A stretch of DNA of 41,139 nt from Acholeplasmataceae bacterium (GTDB taxonomy: Bacteria; Bacillota_I; Bacilli_A; Acholeplasmatales; Acholeplasmataceae): the NCBI GenBank assembly GCA_018399615.1, contig JAGYNT010000004.1:1-41139 (forward strand). Reading direction: 5' to 3'. Shown here in pieces: positions 19,592-28,883 of the stretch. The notes under the pieces are model-generated. The model saw only the letters and a program-made list of their open reading frames with translations, made no database searches and was not told the origin of the DNA. The translations under genes and the position numbers were made by a program. How positions within the stretch are numbered: position 1 is the first letter of the stretch; each line of letters begins with the position of its first letter.

Positions 19592-20512
19592 ATGGAAGGA
19601 ATTTTCATCGCATTACTTATTATCGGCGGTTTGTTCTTTATCATCGCCGCATTCAGTTTCAGACTCGTCACGCAGACGAACAAGTATGTCGTCGAGCGCC
19701 TTGGCGGCTATTTGACGACCTGGGGTGTCGGCCTTCACTTTCTCGTCCCGTTTATCGATCGTGTCGCCTCCGTCGTCACGCTCAAGGAACAGGTCCGTGA
19801 CTTCGATCCGCAACCCGTCATTACCAAGGACAACGTGACCATGCAGATCGATACCGTCGTATTCTTCCAGATCACCGACCCCAAACTCTACGCCTATGGC
19901 GTGGAAAACCCCCTGTCCGGTATCGAAAATTTGAGCGCCACCACACTGCGTAACATCATCGGTGACCTCGACCTCGACCAGACACTGACATCCAGAGACC
20001 TGATCAACACGCAGATGCGCTCGATTCTCGATGAAGCCACCGATCCCTGGGGCATCAAGGTCAACCGTGTCGAGCTCAAGAACATCCTTCCCCCGAAGGA
20101 CATTCGAGACGCCATGGAAAAGCAGATGCGGGCGGAACGTGAAAAACGTCAGACCATTTTGATCGCCGAGGGTGACAAGCGCTCGCAAGTCCTTCGTGCC
20201 GAAGGTGAGGCGGAAGCCATCATCCTGAGAGCGGAAGCGAACAAGAAACAGAGAATCCGTGAAGCCGAAGGTCAAGCCGAAGGTATGCTCCGTTTGAAAG
20301 AAGCCGAAGCGAAAGGTATCGAACTCGTCAAGGAAGCCAAAGCCGATTCGGCCGTCATCAAACTGAAGACGCTCGATGCGCTCGCCAAGGTCGCGGATGG
20401 TCGTTCGACCAAGATCATCATTCCTTCGAACATCACAGACCTCGCATCAACGGTCATGGCAGCAACCGAAATCGCCACGGCCAAAGAAGACGCGCCGACC
20501 AAAACGACGTAA
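19592..20512 (+). CDS. SPFH domain / Band 7 (stomatin-like, QmcA-type) protein
   Basis: N-terminal TM; VVERLGGYLTTWGVGLHFLVPFIDRV, ATTLRNIIGDLDLDQTLTSRDLINTQMRSILDEATDPWGIKVNRVELKNI; coiled coil EAEAIILRAEANKKQRIREAEGQAEG. Confidence 0.95.
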   Translation: MEGIFIALLIIGGLFFIIAAFSFRLVTQTNKYVVERLGGYLTTWGVGLHFLVPFIDRVASVVTLKEQVRDFDPQPVITKDNVTMQIDTVVFFQITDPKLYAYGVENPLSGIENLSATTLRNIIGDLDLDQTLTSRDLINTQMRSILDEATDPWGIKVNRVELKNILPPKDIRDAMEKQMRAEREKRQTILIAEGDKRSQVLRAEGEAEAIILRAEANKKQRIREAEGQAEGMLRLKEAEAKGIELVKEAKADSAVIKLKTLDALAKVADGRSTKIIIPSNITDLASTVMAATEIATAKEDAPTKTT

Positions 20513-20550
20513 CGACGATCATCTTCTAAAAGACATACCCATCGTGAAGG

Positions 20551-20598
20551 ATACCCATCGCATATCTGCGTTTGTCCACGCGATGGGTATTTTCTTCT
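20551..20598 (+). terminator. Rho-independent terminator after the SPFH gene
   Basis: ATACCCATCGC...GCGATGGGTAT followed by TTTTCTTCT. Confidence 0.75.
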
Positions 20599-20673
20599 AT
20601 GTCAAAACGTGCGGAAAGACATCAAAACACACCATATTCCTTTATCTCTTTTGACCATTTCGGTCGTTTTCAC

Positions 20674-20702
20674 TTTCATGTTTCCCGTATTTTTGGTATA
20701 AT
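20674..20702 (+). promoter_or_regulatory. putative extended -10 promoter upstream of the LtaS-like gene
   Basis: TTTCAT - 17 bp - TATAAT with TGG immediately upstream of the -10. Confidence 0.5.
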
Positions 20703-20726
20703 GCCCTATGAAATCGAGGTGTACGC

Positions 20727-22633
20727 ATGCAACCAAATAAAAGAATCGGATCAATGACTGTTTTCATCATCACTTTGATCTATCTCGAACTCGTTTCAGG
20801 TTGAGCATCATCAGGATCGATGACATCCACGACAGTTACCGAACCATCGCATTTTCACTCGCTTATGCCATCGTAATCCTCGTGATTCTCCGGAATTGAC
20901 TGCCGCGTAAAGCGGTCAAATAATAGCTCTTCTTTTCATAACGTCCCTATCCTTTCTCTATTTCGCACAGGACATCTATTACCGGATCCTGAGTGGTTTT
21001 TCTCGTTTTCCGTAACAGGCGATGCACACATGGGAGTCGCTTTTCTGGGTCGTGTCACGAAAACCTGAGTTCATTCATCTTCTATACCGTTCCGGTCGTT
21101 CTCGGAGTCGCGACCTACATCAAGAAGAAACGGTACGGCGTACCCAAGCGCTATCTCTATTTCGATTCGATCTACGATCTGATGAACACCGTGCTGATCA
21201 TGTTCTTCTTTTCATCTCGGTCATCCACACGATTCCGAAAAATACGGCATACTTATATCGACTCACCCTATGTCTACACCGATTTCGACATGTATGTCGA
21301 GATACCGAGTGCTTACCAGTCCATCCAGTCATTCGGCATGCTCACATACATCCAACGCGATATCCTCCAGGCATTCGACGATGAGCCCGACGAACGGACA
21401 ACCTATGATGAAATCGAGGAATACCTGGAATCAAGCGCACTCACGAACGAAACGATTACACGGGTCTCTTTCGCAACAGAATCTGATCATGATCATGGCC
21501 AGATCAAGCTCGACACGTTCGCCATCGATCCCGTCTTTTCACCGAATCTCTACGCACTGCAACAAAATGCCTGGAATTTCGACAATTTCTATTCTCCCCT
21601 TTATTTCCGAAACACGGCCGACACGGAATTCATGAGTCAAACGGGCTTTTACACCAATCGGAACACGCTTCTGACGATGAATACGTATCGGGACAACGTC
21701 TTCCCCTATACGTTACCGCGCCTTTTCAATGAAGCGGGATATGACAGTTACGCGTTTCACAACTACACCGATTACTTCTATCCCCGATCCGTTTTCCTGC
21801 CGGAAACGCTCGGATATGACACGTATCATGACGCCGTGTCGCTGGGTATGCTGGACTTCAAGGAAGGCGTCATAACCAACCATCAGTGGCAAAGCGACCT
21901 CGACCTGATGGTCGAAGCGCTTGATACCCTATGGGAAAACGATGCGCCCTATTTCTCCTATCTTCTCACCGTTTCCGGTCATCTCCCCTATACGGACAAC
22001 CATCCGATCGCGCAAAAAAACATCGGATTGATCGAACAGCTCCTCCTGGACCATGAACTCGAACGACCGATCGACGATTTTCTCTACTACCACGCGGCCA
22101 ACTACGAACTCGATCTGGCGATCGGCTATCTCATGAATCGACTCGAAAGTACCGGTCGGGCACAAGATACCGTGATCATGCTGTTCGGGGACCATTACGC
22201 CTATGGCATCAATCAGGACGACATCGCGCTCTATGACGACACGAAGAGCCTGGAAAATCCTTTGAGTTTTCAGCGCGTACCGATGATGATCTATCACCCC
22301 GATCTCGTTCCCGATACGAAGAGTCACGTGTTCGCGTCGATCGACATCATGCCGACGTTGGCCAATCTGTTCGACCTTGACCTGGATTATACTCCGGTTT
22401 TCGGGAAAGACATCTTCGGAAATCAACGACGCGCCGTCTTTTTCTCGAACGGCAGCATGCTCACCGACGACTTCTTCTATGACTTGGAATCGGAGACCTA
22501 TACCTTTTATACGGAGGATTTCACGGAGGATGACGCCTTGATCTTCCAATTCGAGTATCAATACCGGCAAACCATCAATCAACATATCCTCGATATCGAC
22601 TACTTCGACGTCAAACGGCGACGCGAGGACTGA
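20727..22633 (+). pseudogene. LTA synthase family protein (sulfatase/alkaline phosphatase superfamily), frameshifted in the N-terminal membrane region
   Basis: Start MQPNKRIGSMTVFIITLIYLELVSG* then fragments in other frames; ORF 20993..22633 carries NFDNFYSPLYFRNTADTEFMSQTGFYT, LLTVSGHLPYT, VIMLFGDHYAYG, SIDIMPTLANLFDL. Confidence 0.85.
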
Positions 22634-22643
22634 CATCTTGTCC

Positions 22644-22679
22644 AAAGAAAAAAACCGCTTTGTCCGCGGTTTTTCTTTT
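22644..22679. terminator. bidirectional terminator between convergent LtaS-like and pyrimidine phosphorylase genes
   Basis: AAAGAAAAAAACCGC-TTTGTCC-GCGGTTTTTCTTTT hairpin with A- and T-tracts. Confidence 0.85.
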
Positions 22680-22685
22680 GGGGTT

Positions 22686-23984
22686 CTATCCCGTAATCGT
22701 TTTTTTGATCAGATTTTCAATATGCGGTTTCGCACCGATTTTTATGGCGTCCTCCAAAATGGATATGGCCTCATCGATGCCCCGGTCCCGGACATACAGA
22801 GTCGCGAGCGTATCGCCCTGTTCGACTCGGTCGCCGATCTTCTTGTTGAGTTCGATTCCGACATCCATGAGAATCGTATCCTCTTTCTTCTCACGCCCGG
22901 CGCCAAGACGCATCGCCGCCCGACCGATCTCGAGTGCGTTCATGCTTCGGACGTATCCGGACTTTTGGGCTTTGACAGATATCCGTTTCTTCGAGAGGAG
23001 GCTTTCCAAGTCATCGAGGACGGACACATCGCCCTTTTGGGCCGCTATGAGTTCTTTGAACTTGCGGTAGCCTTTTCCATCGTCAAGCGCTTCATGAAGA
23101 AGCTTCTTGGCATGTCCGGTGTCATCCGTGATTCCGGCACCGACGAGCAGGTGCGAACCGATCTCAACCGTGACTTCCACCAGATCGCGGGGTCCCTTTC
23201 CCAAAAGGGTCAGCACGGCTTCATAGACCTCGAGTCCGTTGCCGATGCAAAACCCGAGCGGTTCGTCCATTCCCGTCAGAATGGCCGTGACGCGCTTGCC
23301 GGCCAGATGGCCGATATCGACCATCAGTTCGGCGAGTTCAACCGCATCCTCTTCCGTTTTCATGAACGCGCCTTTCCCGACCTTGACATCGAGACAGATG
23401 ACATCGGCACCGCTCGCGAGCTTTTTCGACATGATCGACGACGCGATCAAGGCGATGACATCGACGGTTGCCGTGACATCACGCAAAGCGTAGAGCTTTT
23501 TGTCCGCGGGCGCGACGTCCCCACTTTGTCCGACGATCGCGATTCCGATCGCTTCGACCTGTTTTTTGAAGCGTTCGACACTCAGTTCGACCTGGTATCC
23601 CGGTATGCTTTCCAGCTTGTCGATCGTTCCGCCGGTATGTCCGAGTCCCCGACCGCTCATCTTCGCGAATTTGACGCCGAGTGACGCCAGCAAGGGCCCA
23701 AGGACGAGCGTGACCTTGTCGCCGACACCCCCGGTCGAATGCTTGTCGACCTTGATCCCGGAAATCGAATCCAGATCGATCGAATCACCCGAGTCACGCA
23801 TCGCCAGCGCGAGCGCGGTCGCTTCCTGTTTCGTCATGTGATTGAAATAGATCGCCATCAGCAGTGCGCTCATCTGGTAATCCGGTATGTCACCTTTCGT
23901 GTACCCTTCGACGAACCAGGTGATTTCTTCTTTCGTCAATTCGTTATTGTCTCTTTTTTTCGTTATGAGATCGATGATATGCAT
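22686..23984 (-). CDS. pdp: pyrimidine-nucleoside phosphorylase
   Basis: MHIIDLITKKRDNNELTKEEITWFVEGYTKGDIPDYQMSALLMAI; KVDKHSTGGVGDKVTLVLGPLLASLGVKFAKMSGRGLGHTGGTIDKLESIPG. Confidence 0.96.
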   Translation of the reverse strand: MHIIDLITKKRDNNELTKEEITWFVEGYTKGDIPDYQMSALLMAIYFNHMTKQEATALALAMRDSGDSIDLDSISGIKVDKHSTGGVGDKVTLVLGPLLASLGVKFAKMSGRGLGHTGGTIDKLESIPGYQVELSVERFKKQVEAIGIAIVGQSGDVAPADKKLYALRDVTATVDVIALIASSIMSKKLASGADVICLDVKVGKGAFMKTEEDAVELAELMVDIGHLAGKRVTAILTGMDEPLGFCIGNGLEVYEAVLTLLGKGPRDLVEVTVEIGSHLLVGAGITDDTGHAKKLLHEALDDGKGYRKFKELIAAQKGDVSVLDDLESLLSKKRISVKAQKSGYVRSMNALEIGRAAMRLGAGREKKEDTILMDVGIELNKKIGDRVEQGDTLATLYVRDRGIDEAISILEDAIKIGAKPHIENLIKKTITG

Positions 23985-24099
23985 GGGAACCTCCTTTTTA
24001 AGCGTCTTTACAAAGATTTGGGAAAAAGCGTCATGGCAACACGTGATTTCTATGATATAATGACACATGTGAAAATGCATGAAAGAAAAGAGGAAAACG

Positions 24100-24646
24100 A
24101 TGTTACTGGCAATCATGAGACACGGACAAACCCACTATAACGCGGACAAACGCGTACAGGGACAGATCGACATACCCTTGAACGTCACCGGCAGAAAACA
24201 GGCGAAGGACGTCGGCGAAAAACTGAAAGAACTCGGCGAACACTTTGACGTCATCGCCGCATCACCGCTCTCGCGTGCGCTTGAGAGTGCCCATATCATT
24301 TCCAAAGTACTCGAATGTGACCGACCGATCGTCGTCTGTCACGGATTCATCGAACGGGACTTCCATCACTTCGACGGCATGCGGGTCGAAGACGCGATGC
24401 CATCCGTACGACAAAAAGGGTATCGGCACGACGGTTACGAAGACGATTCCAGACTGATCGCACGCGTCGTTCATGCCGGGTACGAACTCGCCCAAGATAT
24501 GGCGATCGACGCGTTCTGATGGTCGCCCACTCGCACGTCATCAAATCGCTCTTGATATCCTTCGACTACGGCAAACCTATGATTTCACGAAATCATCGAT
24601 AACAACGACATACTCTATTTCGATCGAAGGCGAACGGATCACCTAA
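24100..24646 (+). pseudogene. histidine phosphatase family protein (phosphoglycerate mutase-like), frame broken at about 24500-24630
   Basis: MLLAIMRHGQTHYNADKRVQGQIDIPLNVTGRKQA, ASPLSRALESAHII; after the stop at 24519, VAHSHVIKSLL (the second His motif) appears in another frame. Confidence 0.85.
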
Positions 24647-25442
24647 CTTGAAACGACTGAGAATCGGCTTTACCCTCGGAATTGATCCGTTCGAACATGA
24701 GTTTCGCCATATCCGCGGTCGACCGATCCTTGACCTCTTCGGAAGGGAATCACAGGAAAATCCGGACATGAATCGTCGTGTGCGTCGCCAAGGCGCACGT
24801 TTTTGATGCGCGTCGTTCCGACGATTCGCACCGGCAGTAGATCCGCTTTCGCCTTCATGGCGATCTTATAGGCCCCGGCGCGCATATCGACATCTTCTCG
24901 TCATTGCGGTCCTGATGCCGCCTTCAGGGAAATGACCATGGCCATACCGTCTTTCACGGTTTTGATGCCCTCGACCATGGCGCGCGCGGTATTCCGCGTA
25001 CTCTCACGATCAATGGGAACGCTTCAGGTATTGAGCCACTTTCCCGAAAAAACAGGTTGGCAACACCCATTTTAGGCGTGAAATTGGTCGGCCTGTTCAT
25101 GAACTCGAGAATGATGAACGGGTCCGCATAGGACTTGTGGTTCGCATAAACCGTCAACAGCCCATCCTTCGGGATATGTTCTCGCCCGACGAATTCGATC
25201 TTCAGACGAAGGACGATCCGGTTGATGAAAACGGCGGTACTTCGTGTCCAGTAGAACTTGTACCGGCTCGTATAGGGAAGACGCTTCATGATCGGCAAGT
25301 GAAGGTAAAGCGTCAAAAACGCGAAAATGAACCCGACGGCATACCCAAGTATGAGCCATACGGGGAAAAGCCACCAGCTGACATGAACGCTCATCAGAAT
25401 GACGAACAGAACGTAGGAAAGAAGAAAGATGAAACTGATCAT
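24639..25442 (-). pseudogene. 1-acyl-sn-glycerol-3-phosphate acyltransferase (PlsC-like), several frameshifts
   Basis: ORF 24954..25442 has YANHKSYADPFIILEFMNRPTNF (NHxSxxD motif); C-terminal MRAGAYKIAMKAKADLLPVRIVGT in a separate ORF 24670..24885. Confidence 0.85.
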
Positions 25443-25445
25443 GGC

Positions 25446-25916
25446 CTATATCCTTTCATAGACGGCGAAAATGAGCCGTTCTTCCATTTCTTTTTTTACA
25501 AGTTTGAAATCCGCCAGGCGGAAATCGGGAAAATAGACATCTCCCTCGTGTGTGCCGAGCACATAGGTGATATAGAGACGAAAGGCATAAGGCAGGGCGA
25601 CCTCATAGACCGTGCGTCCTCCGATGACCATGAGATCCTCATCGGCCTTTTCGAGAAACCGTTCGAGATCCCAGACCGTTTCGGCATCCGGATAACCGGT
25701 ATGGTCCTCGTTGTTCGCGACATAGATCTTTTCAAAGGGCAGCTTCTTGTCCTTGTAGTAGTGTTTGAGCGACCGATACGTCCTGTCTCCCATGAGCACG
25801 ACCTTGTTCCTGGTCTTTCTTTTGAAGTAGTCCAGATCTTTTTTTATGTGCCACGGCAAAAGGTTTCCCTTCCCGATCAGACGGTTTTCATCCATTGCCC
25901 AGATCATCTCGATCAT
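25446..25916 (-). CDS. folA: dihydrofolate reductase
   Basis: [50 protein letters not shown]...[15 protein letters not shown]. Confidence 0.95.
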   Translation of the reverse strand: MIEMIWAMDENRLIGKGNLLPWHIKKDLDYFKRKTRNKVVLMGDRTYRSLKHYYKDKKLPFEKIYVANNEDHTGYPDAETVWDLERFLEKADEDLMVIGGRTVYEVALPYAFRLYITYVLGTHEGDVYFPDFRLADFKLVKKEMEERLIFAVYERI

Positions 25917-26779
25917 ATGGCCACCTTCCCTTTGATCGCGGGATGCGGATGGTAGTCCTCGATCACGATGTCCTCATACGTGAAGTCGAACAGGTTCTTG
26001 ACCCATGGATCGAGTTTCAGCGTCGGCAGTTTCCGGACGTCTCTTTTGAGCTGCTTTTCCATCTGTTCGAAGTGGTTCTCATAGATATGCGCGTCGCCGA
26101 GCGAATGGATCAGACTCGAAGCACGGTATCCCGTGACGTGCGCGACCATTTCCAAGAGCAGAGCATAGGAAGCGATATTGAAAGGAACGCCCAAAAAGAC
26201 ATCCGCACTCCGTTGATAGAGATGAAGGGAAAGGTCCTTTCCGCTCACGTAAAACTGCATGAAAGCATGGCACGGAGCGAGCGCCATCCGGTCGAGTTCC
26301 GGCGGATTCCAGGCACTCACGATCATCCGTCTGGAATCCGGGTTTTCCTTGAGTGACACGAGCACTTCCCTAAGTTGGTCCACCCCGTTGAAGTTACGCC
26401 ACTGCGCGCCGTAAACAGGACCGAGATCACCGTGTTCTGCTGCGAATTCATCGTCCTTTTTGATCCGTTCGACGAACTGCTCAATCGTTTCTCCGGCATA
26501 ACCGACCGAACTTCGATAGCGCTCAAAGGGCCATTCGTTCCATATTCTCACGCCGTGATCGACCAAATAGCGGATGTTGGTCGAGCCTGAGATGAACCAG
26601 AGGAGTTCGTGGATGATCGATTTCATGTGGACGCGTTTGGTCGTCACAAGCGGAAATCCCTCTTTCAGGTCGAACCGCATCTGATAGCCGAAGACGCTTT
26701 TGGTTCGAATCTTCGTCCGATTGTCCTTCATGATGCCTTTTTCAAGGACGTGACCTGCGAGTTTCACATACTGTTCCAT
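25913..26779 (-). CDS. thyA: thymidylate synthase
   Basis: [69 protein letters not shown]. Confidence 0.97.
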   Translation of the reverse strand: MEQYVKLAGHVLEKGIMKDNRTKIRTKSVFGYQMRFDLKEGFPLVTTKRVHMKSIIHELLWFISGSTNIRYLVDHGVRIWNEWPFERYRSSVGYAGETIEQFVERIKKDDEFAAEHGDLGPVYGAQWRNFNGVDQLREVLVSLKENPDSRRMIVSAWNPPELDRMALAPCHAFMQFYVSGKDLSLHLYQRSADVFLGVPFNIASYALLLEMVAHVTGYRASSLIHSLGDAHIYENHFEQMEKQLKRDVRKLPTLKLDPWVKNLFDFTYEDIVIEDYHPHPAIKGKVAI

Positions 26780-26794
26780 ATCGGAAAACGCCCT

Positions 26795-28177
26795 CTACTT
26801 GGAAAGCTCATAGAGCGCTTCGGTATAGATGATCGTGGCCAGCAAGAGATCATCGATGTCGATGAACTCGTTCTTCTGGTGGATATAGGTCGGTTTTTCG
26901 AGGAAATGAGGGCCGAAAGCGACCGAATTCGGCATCGCGCGAGCGAACGTGCCGCCACCGATCGATATCGGTTCGGCCGTCTGGTCGTTCGTATGCTTTT
27001 TGTAGACGTCCATGAGTTTGGTCACGAGTTTCGAGGAAGGATCGGTATAGATCAGTTCCTTGTGGTTGTCGACGGTCAGAGTCGCATCAAATGCCTCGAC
27101 CTTGGCACGCATGACGTCGACCACATCGGAAAAAATGACGCCACGCGGATAGCGAAGATTGAGCGAGATCGAATACGTGTCGTCCTTGGTCGTGATCACG
27201 CCGAAGTTGTTGGTGAGCGCACCCATTTCCCGATCGATGTAATCGATCGAAAGCTTCTTGCCGTGGAAATCCTGATGCAGGTATGTCCGAACGAGTTCGA
27301 CGAGCTTCGATTCGATCTTTGTTTCGATCAGAAAAGCGAACATGCGGTCGATGGCATTATCCCCTTCTTCCGGTGTCGAACCGTGCGCGCTCTTTCCGGT
27401 CACGCTCAACAGATAATACCGGTCGAACGTCTCGACGCTTCCCTTGAGTCCCGTTTTTTTCAGGTAGGATTCGAAAGCCTGCTCGTAGTCCTTGGTCTTG
27501 GCAAGTTTCGCCGTTGCGTAATCCGGAACCATGTTGTCACGAAAACCGCCATCGATACCGAGAAGATCGCCTTTTTCGAGTTTCCCTTCGATGACGATGC
27601 GCGAAATGCCCTTTTCCGCGTAGATCAAAGGGAAATCCGCGTCGGGAATAAACCCGGCAACGGGGACTTCGGGATATATGCTGAAATAGTGACGCATGCA
27701 ACGCCATGCGGTTTCCTCATCGTTTCCAAGGATCAGTTTGACGCGTTTGTCGAGGGGCACCCCGAGTTCTTTCAAAATCTTCATGGCATAATAAACGGCG
27801 ATCGTCGGGCCCTTGTCATCTTCGGTACCCCGGCCATACATCCGGCCATCGTGGATTTCCGCCCCATACGGATCATAGGTCCAGTCATTCCCGGCCGGAA
27901 CGACGTCCAGGTGGCCGATCATGCCGATGAAGTCCTTCTGTTCGCCGAATTCGATATGTCCGGCATATCCGTCCAGATTGACGGTCTTGAATCCGTCGCG
28001 TTCGCCGAGGCGAAGAACGTAATCGAGTGCCTCTTTCGTGCCCTCGCCGAATGGTGCTCCCTTGCGGCTCGGGTCATAGTCGGTCAATTCGGAATTGATT
28101 CGGATCAGGCCGCGAAGGTCGTCGATCATCTGATCCTTTCTTTTCATGACCTCTTCTTTGAAATGGATGCTTTTCAT
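26795..28177 (-). CDS. pepV: M20 family dipeptidase (PepV-like)
   Basis: GMIGHLDVVPAGNDWTYDPYGAEIHDGRMYGRGTEDDKGP; GGGTFARAMPNSVAFGP. Confidence 0.92.
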   Translation of the reverse strand: MKSIHFKEEVMKRKDQMIDDLRGLIRINSELTDYDPSRKGAPFGEGTKEALDYVLRLGERDGFKTVNLDGYAGHIEFGEQKDFIGMIGHLDVVPAGNDWTYDPYGAEIHDGRMYGRGTEDDKGPTIAVYYAMKILKELGVPLDKRVKLILGNDEETAWRCMRHYFSIYPEVPVAGFIPDADFPLIYAEKGISRIVIEGKLEKGDLLGIDGGFRDNMVPDYATAKLAKTKDYEQAFESYLKKTGLKGSVETFDRYYLLSVTGKSAHGSTPEEGDNAIDRMFAFLIETKIESKLVELVRTYLHQDFHGKKLSIDYIDREMGALTNNFGVITTKDDTYSISLNLRYPRGVIFSDVVDVMRAKVEAFDATLTVDNHKELIYTDPSSKLVTKLMDVYKKHTNDQTAEPISIGGGTFARAMPNSVAFGPHFLEKPTYIHQKNEFIDIDDLLLATIIYTEALYELSK

Positions 28178-28290
28178 TGTTTAAAGTCCGGGAACGCCAT
28201 CGCGTTTCCCGTCCTCCTTTCCGTGTTGTGCAGGATAACTCTATTTTAGCACAGTTTCACGGCCTTTTCACGCGTTTGACGATAAAAAAA

Positions 28291-28333
28291 CCTTGGGTCG
28301 CGTCACTCTGTTCTAAGTATACGCGACCCAAGG
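28291..28333 (-). terminator. Rho-independent terminator downstream of ssb
   Basis: Minus strand CCTTGGGTCGCGT...ACGCGACCCAAGG followed by TTTTTTT. Confidence 0.85.
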
Positions 28334-28342
28334 CAGGTCCAC

Positions 28343-28711
28343 CTATGATTTCTTTTTGTCGTCCTTCTTTTCGGTCGTCCGTTCCGTATGCTTCGGTGAA
28401 GACAGATACGTGATCCGTTCGGCGATCACATCGAGCATGGTCAGTTTCTTTTCCTCATCGAGTTCGTACTTCCACGTCTGAACGCGTCCTTTGAGTGCGA
28501 CCATGACGCCTTTCGTACAGTAGGATTCGATCGCGGTTGCGAGTCCTTCCCAGGCCGTACAACGGATGAAATCCGTTTCATAGACCCCTTCCATATTCTT
28601 GAAAGGTCTTTGTACGGCCAAGGTAAGGTCACTGACCTTTCTGCCGTCTTCGAGTATCTTCACTTCGATGTCGTGGGTCAGACGTCCGACCAGAATAATT
28701 TGATTGAGCAT
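28343..28711 (-). CDS. ssb: single-stranded DNA-binding protein (short form)
   Basis: MLNQIILVGRLTHDIEVKILEDGRKVSDLTLAVQRPF...FIRCTAWEGLATAIESYCTKGVMVALKGRVQTWKYE. Confidence 0.92.
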   Translation of the reverse strand: MLNQIILVGRLTHDIEVKILEDGRKVSDLTLAVQRPFKNMEGVYETDFIRCTAWEGLATAIESYCTKGVMVALKGRVQTWKYELDEEKKLTMLDVIAERITYLSSPKHTERTTEKKDDKKKS

Positions 28712-28883
28712 GTCCTTCTCCTTTTTTATTACCATTGTAGCGGAGAAGTCCGAATCAGGGAAATGGCCGTTTCACTCGTTCACATGCCTCGTATTGATGA
28801 AATACGTCATCATTTGCGCGAATACGAGCGTCAAAGCGGCTTATCTCGCGAGCCCCGATTCGTTTCGATAAAAATCAATCGAA

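Noticed and set aside
22638-23684. 348-aa plus-strand ORF opposite pyrimidine nucleoside phosphorylase
   Set aside because: Antisense shadow ORF; it begins inside a bidirectional terminator region.
26609-28249. 546-aa plus-strand ORF opposite thyA and pepV
   Set aside because: Shadow ORF crossing two well-supported genes and their intergenic gap; no domain or promoter.
28736-28883. Possible small gene or RNA in the ssb-M16 gap (MAVSLVHMPRIDEIRHHLREYERQSG...)
   Set aside because: No stop before running antisense into the M16 gene, no clear RBS or promoter, and no RNA family signature.
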